64,000 nt of DNA from Mycoplasmopsis fermentans PG18 (GTDB lineage: Bacteria > Bacillota_I > Bacilli_A > Mycoplasmatales > Metamycoplasmataceae), in contig NC_021002.1 in the NCBI RefSeq assembly GCF_000209735.1, positions 771,032-835,031 on the forward strand, given 5' to 3'. The position numbers and the translations under genes are program-made. The notes beneath the pieces are model-generated. The model made no database searches, was not told where the DNA came from, and was given only the letters and a program-made list of their open reading frames with translations. Of this stretch, positions 33,380 to 43,730 are shown piece by piece; positions within the stretch are counted from its first letter, which is position 1, and every line of letters starts with the position of its first letter.

Positions 33380-34108
33380 ATGATTTGATTAGTGATTATT
33401 ATATGTTTTATTACACTTATGCCTTTGTTCATAGATTCAATTTTAGTCAAACAAAATACCTTTAAAAAAATCTTATATTTTTGTCTAACAGTAAGACCTA
33501 ATTGCATAAGTAATGAAATAAAACTTCAAGATTTTGTTATCAAAAACCAACAAAAATATCAATTATTCTATATGTTAGGTTCATTGGGCTGACTGTTAAT
33601 AGAAATACTTATTGCTTTGCTAGTAGGATTATTATGAAAGCCTAATATCAAATACTATGATTCGCTTGCATACTATTGAATTATATTCGGCGGTAGCACT
33701 TTTTTAGTAATTTGTTTTATCCTTATACAGATAAACATATTTGTAAAAACAACCAAATGATTGAAATTCAACAATAATTTAAATGACGAAAATCTTTATG
33801 AAAAGAAGATTAATTCAGAAACTAACAAAACACAATTTGATTTTTCATTAGGCCAAAAATATCACTATAACTCCCTTCCAAATGAAAAGTCGTTAGTTTC
33901 ATTCTTTTTCAGATCAGTCGATTTTTATATTAAATATCCAGAAAATTTTGAAAACTTATCTCCTAAAAAGCAAAGAAAATTAGTATATGCAAATTCAATC
34001 TTCGATTTTGAAAATACTAAGCCTGATAAATTAACATATTTTGATATTAATATGTTTAAAGACACATTTATTAAATATCAAATTATCCAGAATAATAAAA
34101 ATGATTAG
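33380..34108 (+). CDS. Cassette membrane protein B (paralogue of A)
   Basis: 242 residues. Hydrophobic helices at about 2-20, 67-90 and 104-128, then a soluble tail of about 110 residues with WLKFNNNL, KKQRKLVY and DINMFKDTFIKYQII, matching protein A. It starts 29 bases after gene A. The terminator stem just after its stop (ATTAGC/GGCTAAT) is interrupted by the right IS copy. Unrecognised. Confidence 0.72.
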
Positions 34109-34123
34109 CTTTAAAGGCTAATC

Positions 34124-34291
34124 CCTAGATTGTAATCTGTAAGTTTACACCTAGAAATTTGGAATATCGCATGTCGATATTCCTTTTTAATTATTAATAT
34201 TGTTATTATTTTTTTCCGATAGGACAAATAAAAGTGAGGGCATTAGCCATCCCTAAAATATTTGGCGACTTGTCGCCCTTTCTAAAATATT
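34124..34291. repeat. Direct repeat of IS 3' region, copy 2
   Basis: Same orientation as 29395-29563. It begins directly after the stem-loop that ends gene B, consistent with insertion into a terminator. Confidence 0.85.
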
Positions 34292-34454
34292 CATTTTAAA
34301 TTCCATCTTTGTAATTTTATAGTCTAAATATTCTTTAAAAAATATAAAAATTTCTATCCATTTTTCAGTATTTAAATGTTTTCCCATAAAACTTCATAGT
34401 ACAAAAAGACTTAAATCTTTTTGGGATTTAAGTCTAATTCTTTTGTCCTGGTTT
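34292..34454 (-). mobile_element. 5' end of IS30-like element: transposase N-terminal fragment and right end
   Basis: On the minus strand, ATG at 34387 opens a fragment (GKHLNTEKWIEIFIFFKEY, about 31 codons) that is the transposase N-terminus missing from the left copy. It then jumps to the 3' flank at a TTAAAAT word, indicating an internal deletion. A perfect stem GACTTAAATC/GATTTAAGTC (34405-34431) lies near the right end. Confidence 0.65.
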
Positions 34455-34476
34455 AATACCACAAAATTAGTGGTAT
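34455..34476. repeat. Right copy of the 22-bp duplication; proS-operon terminator stem
   Basis: Identical to 29373-29394 and followed by TTTTTC, so this copy keeps the complete terminator. Confidence 0.8.
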
Positions 34477-34576
34477 TTTTCTTGTTAATTTTTAACATAA
34501 AAAAGCTTAAAAATAGGCTAAAAAATTATTAAAATAAATTAATTTACATAATTAAATTTTTATAAAAAAATATATG

Positions 34577-34582
34577 TATAAT
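34577..34582 (+). promoter_or_regulatory. -10 element of polC, probable leaderless start
   Basis: TATAAT ends nine bases before ATG 34592. An in-frame ATG at 34574 lies upstream of this element and so is unlikely to be the start. Confidence 0.5.
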
Positions 34583-34591
34583 AGTAATAAT

Positions 34592-37500
34592 ATGCCTAAA
34601 GAAAATAGAAAAATAGAAAATGAAAATTTCATTACATTTTGTAAAGATATTAATGTAAAAGTGACACCTGGATTGGATAAAGTTGAATTAGACGATGTCG
34701 AATATGACAGTGTTAAAGACCAATTAAATGTGTCATTTAAATTTACAAATTCAATCAGTGCAAAGGAATTTTTTTCGTTTCTTTCTAGTTTAAAAAATAA
34801 TAAAGTTTATAACATCAAAGGTAAAATTACTTTTGATATTTCACAATATAAAAAAGAAAATTTAATAGATTTTATTAACGAATTAACCTATGAAAAAGCC
34901 AAATTCATCAAATTGAGAAATTTGCCAATTGTTAAAAAACTTAAATTTAATGATCAATTTGTAGCAACAATTACAACTATTTCAGCTAAAGAATATGAAG
35001 AGTTTAACCCCGTTTTTAAAAACCTTCAAAAAACTTTAAATAAATACGGTTGAAAAGATTTAAAAATTAATTTTGAACAAAAAACCATGGTTTCAGTTGA
35101 CAACGGTGTTATTGAGGAAGAAAACAAAAGAACTCTAGAATTTATGAAAAAATGACAAGAAAACCAAGAAAAACTTACCAAAGAAAATGAAAGAGTTACA
35201 ACTCCAAATAATTCGAATAGATGAAGAAGAAAAAGCTATGAAAAAGTTGAGCTCCAAGACATATCTTCGTTAGATGATAAAACTGCTGTTTCATTTACTG
35301 GAATGATTTATTCTCAAGACTATGCTTTAAGTAAAAATGGTAAACACATTTACACATTTTTTCTAACCAACTATAAAGATGCTGTAGAAGTAAAAACAAT
35401 AAGAACAACATTATTAGAACCTGAACAAATAAATGAGCTTGAAGACAACAAATGAGTAACAATTTATGGAACAGTTTCTGAAAGTACTTTTGGTGCTAGA
35501 AACAAATTTGTCTTCTTAGATTTCTATGAAAAAGCAAAAAGTTTACTAACAGAAAAGAAAGAAAATAAAGACATAGCTAAAAAAAGAGTTGAGTTACATG
35601 TTAGCTCAAAAATGAACACAATGGATGGATTAATTTTTCCTAAAGACATTGTGGCTTTTGCTGAAAAATTGAATCATTCTGCTGTTGCAATTATGGACGT
35701 TGATGGTGCTCAAGGTTATCCTGAATTTTATAATGCAGCTAAAAAATCAAAAGTTAAACCTCTTTTTGGAACTGCGTTTTCAGTTATAAACAAAAGTAAT
35801 AAATCTATTTTAGGAAACATACCTGAAGGCGAAATTAAAGGTCAAGAATATGTTTCATTCGATATTGAAACCACTGGACTTTGTCCTCGTTTTGCCGTAA
35901 TTATTGAATATGGTTCATTGCCAATTCACTCAAACATGAAGTATGGGAGAAAAACACAATTTTTCATTAAATGTCAAGAACCAATTAAACCTTTTACAGA
36001 AAACTTGACAGGTATTACTAATGCAATGATTGAAAAAAGTGGTTTGGAATTAAAAGAAGCTTTGCAAAAAATTTATAATGACTTAAATGGCAAAATTGCT
36101 TTAGCACACAATGCTAGATTTGACTTCAACTTCTTAAAAGAAAAATTTAGACAAGCTAAAATAGAATTTCCAAATGTAACAGTAATTGACACACTTATTG
36201 TTTCAAGAATTGTTTTCCCTCAAAACAAAAAACATAAACTTGAAGATGTTGCTACTCGTGTTGGTGTTGAATATGATCCTACAGTTGCTCACCGTGGTGA
36301 TTATGATGCGAAAGTTTTAGCTGAAGTTTGAGTGGCTTTAATGGACGAATTAGGTAAAAAAGGTATTTTAACCTTTAATCAACTTAATTCATATATTAAA
36401 GATGATCTTTATAATAAAACCTTTTCATATGAAGTTTCAACAATAGCTAAAAACTATGAAGGTTTAAAAGAACAATATGGTTATTTAACAACAGCTTTAA
36501 CTAAAAACTTATACAATGGACCTAAAACATTTATGGAAGATTTAGCAGCTCATAGTGAAAATCTTTTATTAGGTTCAGGAACACTAAAAAGTAGATTGCT
36601 TGATGTTTATTTTTATTCTTCACATGAAGAATTCATTAAAGAATTAAAACTTTATGACTATATTGAAGTGCCAGCACCTCAAGTGTTTAGCCATTGAATT
36701 GATAATGAATTTATTACTCAAGAACAATTAGAAATTTCTTTAAAAGAAATTATTAAAGAAGCAATAAAAGCTAAAAAAATAGTGGTTGCTACAGCTGATG
36801 TTAAGTATCTAAATTTATATGACAAAGTAGCTTATGAGGTTTTAGTTTATGCTAAAGGAATTAAAAACTCTCGTCATTACTTATTCAACTATGAACAAGC
36901 TAAAAACGGAAATATTCCAATTCCAAATCAAGACTATTTAACCACTGAAGAAATGCTTGAACAATTTGCCTTTTTAAAAGACAAACAATTAATTGAAGAC
37001 ATAGTTATAAACAACACAAATAAAATAGCAGACATGTGCGACAAAATTCAAGTTATCAAAGATAAACTTTATACACCTAAGTTTGAAGACAGCGGTAAAA
37101 AACTACATGATTTAGTTTATGAAACAGCATACAAAAAATATGGTGAAAAATTACCAAAAATAGTTGAAGAAAGAATTGAAGCCGAATTAAATCCTATTAT
37201 TGATTATGGTTTTAGTGTTATTTATTGAATTAGTCATATCTTAATTCAAAAATCAACTGACAATGGTTTTGTTGTTGGTAGTCGGGGATCTGTAGGTAGC
37301 TCATTTGTTGCAACCCTTGCAGGTATTACTGAAGTTAATCCCTTACCTCCTCATTATCTTTGCAACAAATGTAAATATTTTGAATTGTCAAAAGATGAAA
37401 AAATAACAAGTGGATATGACTTACCTAACAAAAATTGCCCTAAATGTAATATTTTATTAGAAGCTGATGGACAAGGAATTCCTTTTGAAACCTTCTTAGG

Positions 37501-38959
37501 TTTTAAAGCTGATAAAGTTCCTGATATTGACCTTAACTTCTCAGGCGATATTCAAGGTGATATTCACAATGAAGTTAAACGTATTTTTGATAATACTCAC
37601 ACTTTAAAAGCTGGTACCATATCAACAGTTGCTCTTAAAACTTCATATGGACATGTTAAAGCATTTACAGAAGAAGCAATGCGTAATTATTCAGAACCAT
37701 TTATTGACTTTTTAGCCCATAAAATAGAAAAATTGAAAAGAACTACAGGCCAACACCCAGGTGGTATTCTTATTATTCCAAAAGAATTTGATGTCTATGA
37801 TTTTACCCCAATAAACTATCCAGCCAATGAACCTGATTCTTCTTGATTAACAAGTCACTTCGACTTCCATTCAATTCATGACAACATTTTAAAACTTGAC
37901 TTACTTGGTCATGATAATCCAACAATTATTAGATTGCTTAAAAAATATACCAATATTAATATTGATGACATTCCAAAAAATGATCCTAAAGTTTTAAGTT
38001 TATTTGCAAGTACTAAAGCTATGAATATTAAACCTGAACAAATTAATAATGAAACAACAGGGGCATTAGGTTTGCCTGAATTCGGAACAAGTTTTGTTCG
38101 TCAAATGTTAAAAGAAGCTAAACCAAAATCATTTGCTAACCTTATTTCTTTAGCTGGACTTTCTCATGGTGAAAATGTTTGGTTGAACAATGCTCAAGAA
38201 TTAGTAAGCAAAAAGAATTTTGAAATAACTGATGTTATTTGTTGTCGTGACGACATTATGCAATTTCTTTTAAAGAAAAAAGTTGAACCTTTATTTGCTT
38301 TCAATATTATGGAAAAAGTTCGTAAAGGTAAAGGTTTAACTGATGATGAAGTTAAGAGATTAAAAGAATATAAAGTGGCTGACTGAATGATTGAAAGTAT
38401 GAAGAAAATCAAGTACATGTTCCCCAAAGCCCATGCTACCGCTTATGTTTTAATGGCTTGATGAATTGCTTGATTTAAACTTTATTATCCTTTAGCTCAC
38501 TATGCTTGTTATTTTGCAACCCATGCTAAAGCGGTTGAAATTGAAAGTATGATTGATATTAAAGGTGGACATAAAGTTACAGACAGATTGAATCAATTGA
38601 ATAACATTCCAAAGAATGAAAGAAAAGTTAAAGATGATGACTTAATTCCAGTATTTGAAATAGCTCAAGAACTTTATGCTCGTGGTTTCTATATTGCTAA
38701 TATTGACTTGAAAAAATCGGCAGCACATGAATGAATTATTGACAATAAACACGGTTGTTTAATTCCTCCTTTTAAATCAATTGATGGATTAGGTGATGCA
38801 GCTGCAGTATCTTTAGTAGAAGCTAGAGATGCTAAAGATTTTACTTCAAAAGAAGATGTTATTCGCCGTACTTCAGTTAATAAAACATTAATTGAAAAAA
38901 TGGATAAACTTAACATTTTTAAAGGTCTTGACGATACTGACCAAATGAAATTATTTTAA
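34592..38959 (+). CDS. polC: DNA polymerase III alpha subunit, PolC type
   Basis: 1,455 residues, the Gram-positive/mycoplasma replicative polymerase. In order: N-terminal domains, an OB fold (about residues 220-310), a PHP part interrupted by the 3'-5' exonuclease, then the polymerase. The exonuclease begins with SFDIETTG (Asp424 and Glu426), followed by HNARFDF and HRGDYDA, so proofreading residues are present. The polymerase core shows GSRGSVGSSFVATL and DIDLNFSGD with catalytic Asp residues; a Cys cluster (CNKCKYF, CPKCN) is the PolC zinc finger. About a dozen TGA Trp codons occur. Start 34592 is preferred over 34574 because the -10 element overlaps the latter. Confidence 0.96.
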
Positions 38960-38964
38960 AAATT

Positions 38965-38988
38965 AAGACCTTTTAAAGGTCTTTTTTT
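38965..38988 (+). terminator. Terminator of polC
   Basis: Stem AAGACCTTT with AAAGGTCTT and a T run. Confidence 0.85.
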
Positions 38989-38999
38989 GATCAAAAAAT

Positions 39000-39023
39000 A
39001 AGTACTGTTTTGTAACAATACTT
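39000..39023 (-). terminator. Terminator of clpB
   Basis: Stem AAGTATTGTT with AACAGTACTT, then ATTTTTT on the minus strand. Confidence 0.7.
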
Positions 39024-39031
39024 ATTTAAAT

Positions 39032-41185
39032 TTAGGCTTCTTTAACAACAAAGTTTCCGGCGAAAACGTCTATTTTATAGGCTTTTCCGCTTCTTATGGT
39101 GCCATCAATAATCTTGTAAGCTAATAAGCTTTCAATTTTATTTTGGATAAATCTTTTAATAGGCCTTGCCCCAAAGTTTTCATCATATGAAGAAGAACCT
39201 ACAAAGTCAACAGTTTTGCTTGTGAATGATATTTTTACATCTTTAACATCTTTCATTCTAGTAGCTAATTTTTGAAGTTCAAGTTCAACAATTTCATTAA
39301 TTACATCTTTAGTTAATGGATTAAATTTGACAATTTCATCAATTCTGTTTACAAATTCAGGACTCAAGAATTTAAGCAATTCAGCTTTAATACTTGGCAT
39401 TTGATCTAAATGTTTAAGTATTTCTTGTGAGCCTAAATTACTTGTCATAATTATAATTAAATTACGACAGTTAATTACACGGCCTTTTGAGTCTGTAATA
39501 GCCCCATTATCCATCATTTGTAAAAGAATGTTAAGAACATCGCGGTCAGCTTTTTCGATTTCATCGAATAAAAGAATTGTGTAAGGATTCTTTCTAATTT
39601 TTTCAGTTAATGATCCACCGCTGTCATATCCAACATATCCTGGAGGAGCACCAATGATTTTAGAAACACTATGTTTTTCCATGTATTCAGACATGTCTAA
39701 ACGAATCATTTGTTTTTCACTATCAAAAAGAGAATATGCAAGAGCTCTTGCTAATTCTGTTTTACCAACACCAGTAGGTCCTGTAAATAAGAAACTTGCT
39801 AAAGGCCTATTAGGATCATTAATATTTGCTTTAGCTCTTAATACAGCTTGAGCAACTAATCTAATGGCAGCATCTTGCCCTTTTATTCTTTTCTTTAAAT
39901 CGTTTTCAAGATTTAACAATTTTTCTTTATCACTTTCAAGTAATTTTGAAATTGGAATTTTAGTTCATTTCGAAACAATGTTAGCAATTTCTTCACTTGT
40001 AACACTATCTTTAACAATTGTGTTACCTGATTCTGCTATTTCTTTTTCTGTTTCTTCGATTTGTTTCTTAATGCTTGGAATTTCATCATACAAAATTTTT
40101 GAAGCTTTTTCATAATCTGTTTCTTTTTGGTAAATATTTAATCTATGTCTTGCGTCATCTAATTTACTTTTTAAATTAGACAATTCTTCAAGTCTTTGTT
40201 TTTCAAAATTTCATTTATCTTCTAATTGTTTTATTGTTTTTTCAATATCTTTTATTTCGGCATCAATTTCTTTAAGTCTAACTGCATGTTTTTTCTTGTC
40301 TTCACTAGAAATGGCTATTTTTTCCATTTTCAATCTAGCCATTTTTTGTTTAGCTTTTTCTAATTCTTCAGGTTGAAAGTTTATTTCTGTTTTAATAGTT
40401 GCAGCAGCTTCATCAACTAAGTCAATAGCTTTATCTGGTAAAAATCTATCAGAAATATATCTTGAAGAAAGACGAGCAGCAGCTACTAAAGCATCATCTT
40501 GAATTTTTACATTGTGGTAATTTTCAAAACGGTCTTTGATACCACGAAGAATTGTAATAGTATCTTCAATTGAAGGCTCTAATACATCCACTCTTTGCAT
40601 TCTTCTTTCAAGAGCCGCATCTTTTTCTATATATTTTCTATATTCATCAAAAGTTGTAGCACCAATTAAATGCATTTTACCTCTGGCCATTAAAGGTTTA
40701 ATGATGTTAGCAGCATCCATACCACCTTCAGCATTTCGACCTGTTCCAATAAGCATGTGAATTTCATCAATGAAAACTATAATGTCACCATTAGATTCTT
40801 CAATTCTTTTGAGTACGTCTTTTAATCTCTTTTCAAATTGTCCTTGATATGAAGCGCCAGCTATTAAAGCAGCTAAGTCAAGTTCAAAAATATCTTTACC
40901 TTTTAAGTTTTCTGGTACTTGACCCTCAACTATTTTTCTAGCCAATCCTTCAACAATAGCTGTTTTACCAACACCTGGTTCGCCGACTAATACTGGGTTG
41001 TTTTTTGTTTTCCTACTCAAAATGCGAATCATTCTTCTGATTTCATCATCACGATTAATAACAGGATCTAATTCATTCCGAGCAGCTAAATCAGTTAAGT
41101 TTCTTCCATAAATTTTTAATGGATCACTTGATTTTTTACTTTTATTGTCATTAGAACCAAATAAGTCATCTAAATTAAAATCCAT
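39032..41185 (-). CDS. clpB: ClpB-type disaggregase, N-domain-less form
   Basis: 717 residues against about 860 for full ClpB. The usual Clp-N domain is replaced by about 28 polar residues, so it resembles the short ClpB isoform. AAA1 has GEPGVGKT and [10 protein letters not shown]; a coiled-coil middle domain follows; AAA2 has [32 protein letters not shown] and LFDEIEKA. No ClpP-binding loop (IGF type) was noticed. The heat-shock operator upstream and GGAGGTGA before the ATG fit a stress gene. It rescues aggregated proteins with DnaK. Confidence 0.96.
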
Positions 41186-41209
41186 AATTTCACCTCCTAT
41201 AGAAAATCA

Positions 41210-41215
41210 ATTATA
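41210..41215 (-). promoter_or_regulatory. -10 element of clpB
   Basis: TATAAT on the minus strand, between the operator and the ribosome site. Confidence 0.6.
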
Positions 41216-41223
41216 TCATAATT

Positions 41224-41250
41224 TTAGCACTTTAAGGGTGAGAGTGCCAA
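41224..41250. promoter_or_regulatory. CIRCE operator (HrcA-binding site) upstream of clpB
   Basis: TTAGCACTT, nine-base spacer, GAGTGCCAA. The consensus is TTAGCACTC-N9-GAGTGCTAA, so two bases differ. It lies just upstream of the clpB -10, overlapping the expected -35, which fits repression by HrcA. Confidence 0.9.
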
Positions 41251-41348
41251 AAATTATTTAAAATATTATTTATTGCTTTTTGAGCTCAAAAATTAAGAAT
41301 TAATATTAACTATTTAATTATGTGTTAATTGCAAAGCGAGGTAAAAAA

Positions 41349-41921
41349 ATGATTTATGGTTATACAAGAGTTAGCACAAAAAAACAAATTGATGGATATG
41401 GTTTTGAAATACAACAAAATGAAATATTGAATAAATATCCAAACGCAATAATAATTAATGAACAATTTACAGGAACAAAATTAAATAGACCACTATTTAA
41501 TGATCTATTAACTAAATTAGAAAAAGATGATATTCTAGTAGTTTCTAAATTAGATAGATTTGCTAGAAATACAGTTGAAGGTATTAAAGTAGTTGAAGCT
41601 TTATTTAAAAAGAAAGTAGCAATACATATTTTAAATATAGGCTTATTAGAGGACACTCCAATGGGTCGTTTTTTCTTAACAACTATGTTAGCAGTTGCTG
41701 AATTAGAAAGAAACATGATAGTAGAAAGAACACAAAATGGTAAAGAGATAGCAAGACTAAGAACAGATTATAAAGAAGGTAGACCAAAAGTTTATACTGA
41801 AGATCTTTTAAGTGAAGCAATTTTGCTTTTAGATTCCTTTTCCTATCGCCAAGTTTCACTTTTAACTGGTATTAGTAAATCAACATTAGTTAGAGCTAAA
41901 AAAGCACTAAAAAATAGCTAG
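41349..41921 (+). CDS. Serine recombinase (resolvase/invertase family)
   Basis: 190 residues. The catalytic Ser is in YTRVSTKKQ at residues 5-9, the DRFARN arginine motif follows, the long E helix is in MLAVAELERNMIVERTQNGKEIAR, and a C-terminal HTH (YRQVSLLTGISKSTLVRAKKAL) binds DNA. The size and domain order match small invertases and resolvases such as Hin/Gin. GAGGT before ATG 41349 selects that start. It stands next to an hsdS half-gene and converges on an hsd operon with an inverted repeat, so DNA inversion of hsdS is its likely job. Mycoplasma hsd switching known to me uses tyrosine recombinases, so this pairing is unusual. Confidence 0.9.
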   Translation: MIYGYTRVSTKKQIDGYGFEIQQNEILNKYPNAIIINEQFTGTKLNRPLFNDLLTKLEKDDILVVSKLDRFARNTVEGIKVVEALFKKKVAIHILNIGLLEDTPMGRFFLTTMLAVAELERNMIVERTQNGKEIARLRTDYKEGRPKVYTEDLLSEAILLLDSFSYRQVSLLTGISKSTLVRAKKALKNS

Positions 41922-42608
41922 TTTCAAAAGTTACAAGTTATGGGACAGGCTATTTTTAATAGGTGATTTTTACAATTTGAGCATTTTAAAAAAGATAATA
42001 AATTTAAATACAATGAAGATTTAAATTTAAAAATTCCTGAAAATTGAGAAGTTAAAAAAATTGCTGAAATTTGTAAAATTTTTCTTGGAGGAACCCCTAG
42101 CACAAAAAATAGAGAATATTGAAATGGCGAGATAAATTGACTAAATTCTGGTGAGGTAGCCAATTTTCCAATAATAGATAGCGAAAAAACAATAAATGAA
42201 AAAGGTTTAAAAAATTCAAACACTAAATTATTGAAAAAAGGTACTGTAGTTATTTCTATAACAGGAAATATAAGGGTCAGTTATCTTGCAATTGATTCAT
42301 GTATAAATCAATCTATAGTAGGAATAGAAGAAAATGAGTTATTGAAAATAGGATATTTATATCCTTTTTTAAAGAATAAAATTGAGTTTTTAATAAGATC
42401 TTCTACTGGGAACTGTCAAAAACATATAAATAAAAATTTTATAGAAAATTTAAAAATTGTTTTACCACCAAAAAATGTTTTGGACATATTTAATAATTTA
42501 ACTCAAAATATATATGCTAAAATAAGTCAAATCAGTTTAATGACTAAGAAATTAATAAAATTCAAAAATAAGCTATTACCTTTATTGATTAATCAACAAA
42601 TTATTTAA
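41922..42608 (+). pseudogene. hsdS half-gene: second target-recognition domain and C-terminal conserved region (silent cassette)
   Basis: Open directly after the recombinase stop, in the same frame, with no start codon of its own in the expected place. It begins within the central conserved region (QKLQVMGQAIF), then carries a recognition domain (WEVKKIAEICKIFLGGTPST, a typical TRD opening) and the distal conserved helix ending KNKLLPLLINQQII, to TAA 42606-42608. 228 codons. By inversion across the 27-bp repeats it would replace the same part of the minus-strand hsdS gene. Confidence 0.8.
41931..41957 (+). repeat. 27-bp inverted repeat in hsdS half-gene
   Basis: Begins TTACAAGTTATGGGACAGGC and ends in TATTTTT. 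Perfect inverted match to 43205-43231 and encodes LQVMGQAIF in both places. Confidence 0.9.
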
Positions 42609-42611
42609 AAA

Positions 42612-42633
42612 AGTCCTATCAATAGATAGGGCT
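42612..42633 (-). terminator. Terminator of the hsd operon, between convergent hsdS copies
   Basis: Stem AGCCCTATC/GATAGGACT type arms followed on the minus strand by TTTTTT; overlaps the hsdS stop. Confidence 0.65.
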
Positions 42634-43720
42634 AATTTATTTCTATTTGGCCATTTATTAATAAAGGTATCAACTTTTCTTTAAGCTTTATCAAACTTAA
42701 AGTATTTTTTTCTAATTTCATGCATTTAGTTATTAATTCGTTTAATAAATTGTTTTTTTCGTTTGTTAATATTGGAACATTCACAATATTGAGATGATTT
42801 TTGTTAATAATTTTTTGTATAGCTCCAATTGATTGTCTTTTTAAAAATGAACTATATTTATTTAGAATAAAATAAATTAGTCCAAATTTTTTTTCATTAT
42901 AAAATCCAACCATAGCTCTCCCAATTGCAATATTTTTATCACTTATTCCAATTTTACCAACAGTTCCCGCAATAGACATACAAATTGTCCTATTATCTAT
43001 TATTTTAATTGGTTTATCAGTAAAAGCTTTAGGAGAAATTAATATTTTATTATTCTCTAAATCACCTGCTCCTGATGCATAAAGCATTAAATTATTTGAT
43101 ACGTTTTCGCTTAAAATGTTGTTTCCTTTTGGACACTGACCCCAAATTATTTTGCACAAACTTTCTATATTTTCATAATCTTTCGCATTATTCAAAAACA
43201 TATCAAAAATAGCCTGTCCCATAACTTGTAATCTTTTGACTATATGCAAATTCTTTTCAATCTGCTTGTCTAAATTTTCTAATATTTTAGAAATCTTTTT
43301 TTGAGTTTTTAGTGGAGGCAAATCAACAATTTTTTCTTCCATTGTTTCTTTTGTAATATGAATCATTATTGATCCATTAGTTGATGAAAGCCAATAAGGT
43401 GTCATATACATTAAAAGATAATAAAGAAACATTTTATCGACGCGCTTTTCATCTCATTTTATTTTTCATATATGATAATGAAATATTGTTTTTTCAGATT
43501 TCCAAATTTCAGGGCCGAAATTACAAGCTCATTTATATAACAAATCGCCATTTTCACAATATTTATCTTCATTCAATTCCATATCTGAATAAAATCATTC
43601 ATTTTTACCAGAAAAATTTCCTACTCGCACTATTCTATATTTTCCCTTGTCTTGTAATTCAGGTTGAGAATAGGCTCTTCCATTAATGAAAGTTACAATA
43701 TCTTTCAATTTAACAAGCAT
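42632..43720 (-). CDS. hsdS: Type I restriction-modification specificity subunit HsdS (expressed copy)
   Basis: 362 residues with two recognition domains. Residues 1 to about 135 are the first TRD (LVKLKDIVTFINGRAYS). The central conserved helix follows (PPLKTQKKISKILENLDKQI, then IVKRLQVMGQAIFDMFL). The second TRD has CKIIWGQCPKGN, and the distal helix ends LKEKLIPLLINGQIEIN. GAGGGG precedes the ATG. The 27-bp repeat lies at the end of the central region, exactly where a swap of the second TRD would work. HsdS sets the DNA site methylated and cut by the HsdR-HsdM-HsdS complex. Confidence 0.92.
43205..43231 (-). repeat. 27-bp inverted repeat in expressed hsdS
   Basis: Minus-strand match to 41931-41957 with no mismatch. 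The codons are in the same phase in both copies, so a swap keeps the frame. Confidence 0.9.
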
Positions 43721-43730
43721 AATTTGCCCC

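Larger units (their letters stand above)
29395..34454. mobile_element. 5.06-kb composite island bracketed by IS30-family (IS1630-like) copies
   Basis: The segment between the two 22-bp duplications holds a left IS30-like copy (29395 to about 30563), a decayed gene, an intact three-gene cassette and a right, internally deleted IS30-like copy (34124-34454). Duplication of an inverted-repeat terminator stem is the known habit of IS1630 of M. fermentans, an IS30-family element that targets and duplicates inverted repeats of variable length. Clear terminal inverted repeats were not confirmed by eye: GGACAAATAAAAG near the left end and GGACAAAAGAATTAG (reverse strand of the right end) are the best pair seen. 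Confidence 0.7.

Noticed and set aside
29373-34476. Repeated 22-bp and 169-bp units considered as CRISPR repeats
   Set aside because: Only two copies each, 5 kb apart, tied to IS ends; no regular spacers and no cas genes in the window.
41224-41250. Recombination site for the neighbouring serine recombinase
   Set aside because: The inverted word is a near-consensus CIRCE operator placed over the clpB promoter; the hsdS repeats are better crossover candidates.
43381-43686. Plus-strand open frame opposite hsdS
   Set aside because: Antisense shadow; the minus-strand hsdS frame is complete through this region once TGA is read as Trp.
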